Assembly: GCF_034718895.1 (NCBI RefSeq)
Contig: NZ_JAYERP010000001.1
Location: 1,550,001-1,614,000 of the forward strand
Length of the DNA stretch: 64,000 bases
Direction of reading: 5' to 3'
Origin: Paenibacillus phoenicis
Lineage (GTDB): Bacteria > Bacillota > Bacilli > Paenibacillales > Paenibacillaceae
The notes under the pieces are model-generated. The model did no database searches. It saw only the letters and a list, made by a program, of their open reading frames with translations, and was not told the origin of the DNA. Numbering within the stretch: position 1 is the first letter of the stretch; each line of letters starts with the position of its first letter. Below are positions 61,417 to 64,000 of this stretch, piece by piece. The position numbers were made by a program, and so were the translations under genes.

Positions 61417-62400
61417 TCATCCGCCAAGTTGTACTTCTCCAGAGAATATCGTGAAATGTTTGCCATTCTGATCCAAAAGGAATAATGCGCCGCTCGAATC
61501 CAATCCGGTTGCTGTGCCTTGGAGCACCCCGTTTGGCGTATGCACGGTGATCTCTCGGCCCAACGTGACCGACAGCGCCTCCCACAAGTGGCCGATCGGT
61601 GCAAAACCTTCCTGGATATAAAGCTCGTAAAGCTGCTCCAGCTCCTTGATCACCGCGCCGATCAAGCTTGTCCGATCAATCCGCCGCCCGCTTTCAATAC
61701 ATAATGAGGTCGCGATGGTCTCCAGCTCCGGCGGAATGTCAGCAGCCGTCAGATTGACATCAATGCCAATCCCGGCGACGGCGTACCGGATCAGCTCGTC
61801 CTCCGCCGCAGACTCCACGATAATGCCGCACAGCTTACGGCCGCGGGCTAAAATATCATTTGGCCATTTGATACCGGCATCTACGCCGGTGACTTTCCGT
61901 ATGGCGCGGCAAACCGCCACTGCGGTCAGCAAGGTCAACTGCGGCGCAATCGACAGCGGTTGGCGGTCGGGACGCAGTAATAGGCTCATCCACACGCCTT
62001 TGCCCGGCGGTGAATACCAGCGGCGACCTTGGCGCCCGCGCCCCGCCGTCTGCTCTTCGGCGAGCACAAGGGTGCCGTGAGGCGCGCCTTCCTCCGCCAG
62101 CTTGCGGACTTCTTCCTGCGTGGAGGACGTGCTGTCCAGCAGCTTCAGCCGTTGTCCAAACGTCTTCGTCCCCTGCAAGGCATGCAGCAAACCGGCATGA
62201 CTCAGCTTGTCGGGCTGCCGAGTCAACCGGTATCCCCTGCGCGGGGCGGACTCAAATTCGTAGCCTTCTTCGCGCAGCTTGGCGATTTGCTTCCATACCG
62301 CCGTCCGGCTGATCGACAGCCGGCGGCTGAGCTCCTCGCCAGATATATATTGCCCCGGATGCTCCAGCAGCATGTCAAGCAATCGGTTTGCTTCCATCAT
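61417..62400 (-). CDS. birA: Bifunctional biotin-protein ligase/biotin operon repressor
   Basis: Attaches biotin to acetyl-CoA carboxylase and similar enzymes and represses biotin genes; 327 aa. N-terminal winged helix (about 1-60; SGEELSRRLSISRTAVWKQI), catalytic domain with the biotinyl-AMP loop AGRGRQGRRWYSPPGKGVWM, GIKWPNDILARGRKLCGI in part, and a C-terminal SH3-like domain (about 280-327). GGTGGTG is about 4 nt from the ATG, inside the end of cca (26-nt overlap). Confidence 0.95.
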   Translation of the reverse strand: MMEANRLLDMLLEHPGQYISGEELSRRLSISRTAVWKQIAKLREEGYEFESAPRRGYRLTRQPDKLSHAGLLHALQGTKTFGQRLKLLDSTSSTQEEVRKLAEEGAPHGTLVLAEEQTAGRGRQGRRWYSPPGKGVWMSLLLRPDRQPLSIAPQLTLLTAVAVCRAIRKVTGVDAGIKWPNDILARGRKLCGIIVESAAEDELIRYAVAGIGIDVNLTAADIPPELETIATSLCIESGRRIDRTSLIGAVIKELEQLYELYIQEGFAPIGHLWEALSVTLGREITVHTPNGVLQGTATGLDSSGALFLLDQNGKHFTIFSGEVQLGG

Positions 62401-63811
62401 TCTTCACCACCGTTTCCACATGTTTCAGGAGAGTTAGCCGGTCGTTGGGCAGCTCACCTGCGGCAACTGCGATCAGCAGTTGCTTCAGCAGTTCGCTAAG
62501 CCAAGGGCCGCCTTTGCGGCCGGCCGTTTGCAGCACTTCGCCGCCGCTGATGGCCAGCTCCTTCAGCGTATGTACTTGCACCTCGCGGTGCCACTGGCCC
62601 GCGCGTGCCAGGATGGCCTGGTCGGCCTGCCGCTTGGCGTCGTCGCCTATGGCCGCTTGCACCACCGCCTGCTGGCGGTGCAGCCACCGCCCGGCGGTCT
62701 CGCGGCCAAACGCGACCTGCAGGCCGATCCAGCCGCGCCGCTGCTCGCGCTCACCTGGCGCCTCGGCCAGGATGGCTTCCCACGCTTCGTCAAAGCGGAC
62801 GATCCCAGCCGCCTCTTGGGCGGTCTGGTTGGGGAACGTCCAGCTTTTGAGCAGCGGGGAAGCCGCCTCGCCCGGGGCGCCAAGCGCCTGCAGCAGCAGC
62901 GACCAGCGCAGCGCCGGCGGCGCAGGCGCCAGCAGCGGCAGCGCCGCCAGCAGCGCGCGGCGCGGCGGCTCGCGGTGCAGCAGGCGCCGCGACAGCGCGG
63001 CGATGGCGCCTGGCGTGGCTGCAGCGCCTGGCGTTGCCTCAGCGGCGCCCGCCCCCGCCTCGGCGCCATGCGCCTCCGCCGCAGCGGGCTCCTGCGCTGC
63101 CTTCGCGTACCGCAGCAGCCCGCTGCGTTCCAGCAGGGCCAGCCCGCGCAGCGGATCCGGGCCCAGCACTATTTTTTCCAGCTCCATCCGCACGCGCTCC
63201 TTCGCAATGTAGCCTAGCTTGTCCCGGCCTGCAAGGAGCGCCTTCCACAAGCTTAAAACCGGGCGGAACCCAAAGGTCGAAGCGAACCGGACCGCCCGCA
63301 TCATGCGCAGGGCATCTTCCGCAAACCGTTCTTCGGCATCGCCCACGCAGCGGATCAGCTCGCGCTCAATATCCATCCGGCCGCCAAACGGGTCAATCAG
63401 CTCGCCCTCCAGCCCCCGGGCGATCGCATTCATCGTAAAATCCCGCCGCCGCAAATCCTCTGTCACCGCATCGACGAACTCCACCGAAGTCGGACGGCGA
63501 TAATCGGCGTAATCCGACTCCTTGCGGAAAGTCGTCACCTCAAACGCATGATCCCCCATCATCACCGTTACCGTCCCGTGCTGAATTCCCGTTGGGATCG
63601 TGCGTTCAAACAACCGAACCACCTCATCCGGCTTCGCTGAAGTAGCAATATCCATGTCGTGGACCGGGCGCCCCATGAGTTCATCACGCACACACCCCCC
63701 GACAAAAAAAGCCTGGTGCCCGCCATCTCGCAAAATACGCAGCACACGTTCCCCCTGAGCTAGCATAAGGGGGTCAACTTGACTCCAATGATGTTTTTCG
63801 ATTGCGGACAC
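62375..63811 (-). CDS. cca: CCA tRNA nucleotidyltransferase
   Basis: Adds or repairs the 3' CCA end of tRNAs. Class II nucleotidyltransferase with FFVGGCVRDELMGRPVHDMD (catalytic DxD), RRRDFTMNAIA, DPFGGRMDIE and AEDALRMMRAVRFASTFGF in pieces. A very GC-rich Ala/Pro/Arg-rich segment (about 62690-63130) interrupts the C-terminal half. The start is unclear. AGGGAGGTG (63809-63817) is an excellent ribosome binding site but points to ATC at 63802; the GTG given here overlaps it, and ATG 63835 has none. Followed by birA with overlap. Confidence 0.92.
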   Translation of the reverse strand: MSAIEKHHWSQVDPLMLAQGERVLRILRDGGHQAFFVGGCVRDELMGRPVHDMDIATSAKPDEVVRLFERTIPTGIQHGTVTVMMGDHAFEVTTFRKESDYADYRRPTSVEFVDAVTEDLRRRDFTMNAIARGLEGELIDPFGGRMDIERELIRCVGDAEERFAEDALRMMRAVRFASTFGFRPVLSLWKALLAGRDKLGYIAKERVRMELEKIVLGPDPLRGLALLERSGLLRYAKAAQEPAAAEAHGAEAGAGAAEATPGAAATPGAIAALSRRLLHREPPRRALLAALPLLAPAPPALRWSLLLQALGAPGEAASPLLKSWTFPNQTAQEAAGIVRFDEAWEAILAEAPGEREQRRGWIGLQVAFGRETAGRWLHRQQAVVQAAIGDDAKRQADQAILARAGQWHREVQVHTLKELAISGGEVLQTAGRKGGPWLSELLKQLLIAVAAGELPNDRLTLLKHVETVVKNDGSKPIA

Positions 63812-63858
63812 CTCCCTTCCAATCAATACAAGCATAGACAAAAAATCGGCACAGCAAG

Positions 63859-63882
63859 CGCAGGGCTCTCCAGCCCTGCGCC
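63859..63882 (-). terminator. Possible terminator upstream of cca
   Basis: Perfect stem GCGCAGGGCT/AGCCCTGCGC with a 4-nt loop, 22 nt past the end of the edge gene. A T-run comes only about 12 nt later on the minus strand, so termination strength is doubtful. Confidence 0.45.
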
Positions 63883-63903
63883 GTTAACATGCTGCGAATT
63901 CGC

Positions 63904-64000
63904 TTAATCATCGTCCGGTCCCATCAACCGCACGCCGGATTTAACGTTGGCATTGGAACATTTAGCACACGGTAATAAATTTCTTCGTATGCTGCCATCA
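63904..64000 (-). CDS. C-terminal end of an unidentified protein (cut by window edge)
   Basis: The minus-strand frame open at the edge ends at the TAA 63904-63906 and codes for about 32 residues, ending in LLPCAKCSNANVKSGVRL and an acidic tail GPDDD. The C-x-x-C suggests half of a zinc site. Too short to name; the downstream order cca-birA fits the known synteny, but in B. subtilis the gene here is bshA, which this tail does not obviously match. Confidence 0.5.
   Translation of the reverse strand, partial: DGSIRRNLLPCAKCSNANVKSGVRLMGPDDD

Noticed and set aside
1-64000. tRNA or rRNA genes, insertion sequences, prophage
   Set aside because: No cloverleaf, rRNA core sequences, transposase motifs or phage structural genes were recognised by reading both strands.

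Overview
The window looks like part of a Paenibacillus-type chromosome (Firmicutes, Bacillales). The evidence is the strong AGGAGG-type ribosome binding sites with GTG and TTG starts, spore-germination GerMN lipoproteins, SLH and copper-amine-oxidase-fold surface proteins, a T-box and a tandem glycine riboswitch in front of biosynthetic operons, and the gene order cca-birA-panB-panC-panD...dinG...ypmB...asnS-dnaD, which is also the Bacillus subtilis order. No rRNA, tRNA, CRISPR array, phage or insertion sequence was seen. GC content is moderate, with two very GC-rich, alanine-coding patches inside the dynamin-like gene and inside cca.

Layout. 1-2.2 kb: branched-chain amino acid ABC uptake (permease cut by the edge, binding lipoprotein). 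2.4-6.7 kb: GNAT acetyltransferase and a heterodimeric ABC exporter. 6.9-10.6 kb: a two-headed bacterial dynamin. 10.8-13.5 kb: a HTH/molybdate-type regulator divergent from modA-modB, with no modC in view. 13.5-22.3 kb: endonuclease III with a small conserved protein, then a cell-envelope block: an SLH protein with about nine repeated modules and two tandem copies of an amidase plus GerMN lipoprotein pair. 22.5-24.6 kb: leuC-leuD. 24.7-26.1 kb: a decayed two-component system. 26.1-29.7 kb: AEC transporter, signal peptidase I, a LysR regulator and a nitrilase-family amidase.

29.7-34.2 kb: proline synthesis (proB, proA, proC) behind a T-box with a CCT specifier, followed by mtnB. 34.3-39.3 kb: glycine cleavage. 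gcvH points away from gcvT-gcvPA-gcvPB, and a tandem glycine riboswitch lies in front of gcvT. 39.3-41.5 kb: uppP, a DedA protein and the wreck of a Bce-type antibiotic-sensing module. 41.6-43.7 kb: ECF sigma factor, anti-sigma factor and a membrane protein with an internal triplication. 44-45.7 kb: secreted asparaginase under a promoter that carries a TnrA/GlnR-type box, and a DUF423 protein.

45.7-64 kb, nearly all on the minus strand: hbd-ackA-asnS-dnaD; a short FtsH-like membrane ATPase/protease translationally coupled to a one-pass membrane partner; rex-mtaD and ypmB; dinG with iron-sulfur cysteines; a TPR-like protein; panB-panC-panD behind a long leader with its own terminator; cca-birA; and the tail of an unidentified gene.

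Points most worth a second look are the FtsH-like/partner pair, the panBCD leader, the amidase-GerMN duplication with the modular SLH protein, the triplicated membrane protein in the sigma operon, the two decayed sensory modules, the TnrA/GlnR box, and two genes whose best ribosome binding site points to an ATT or ATC codon.
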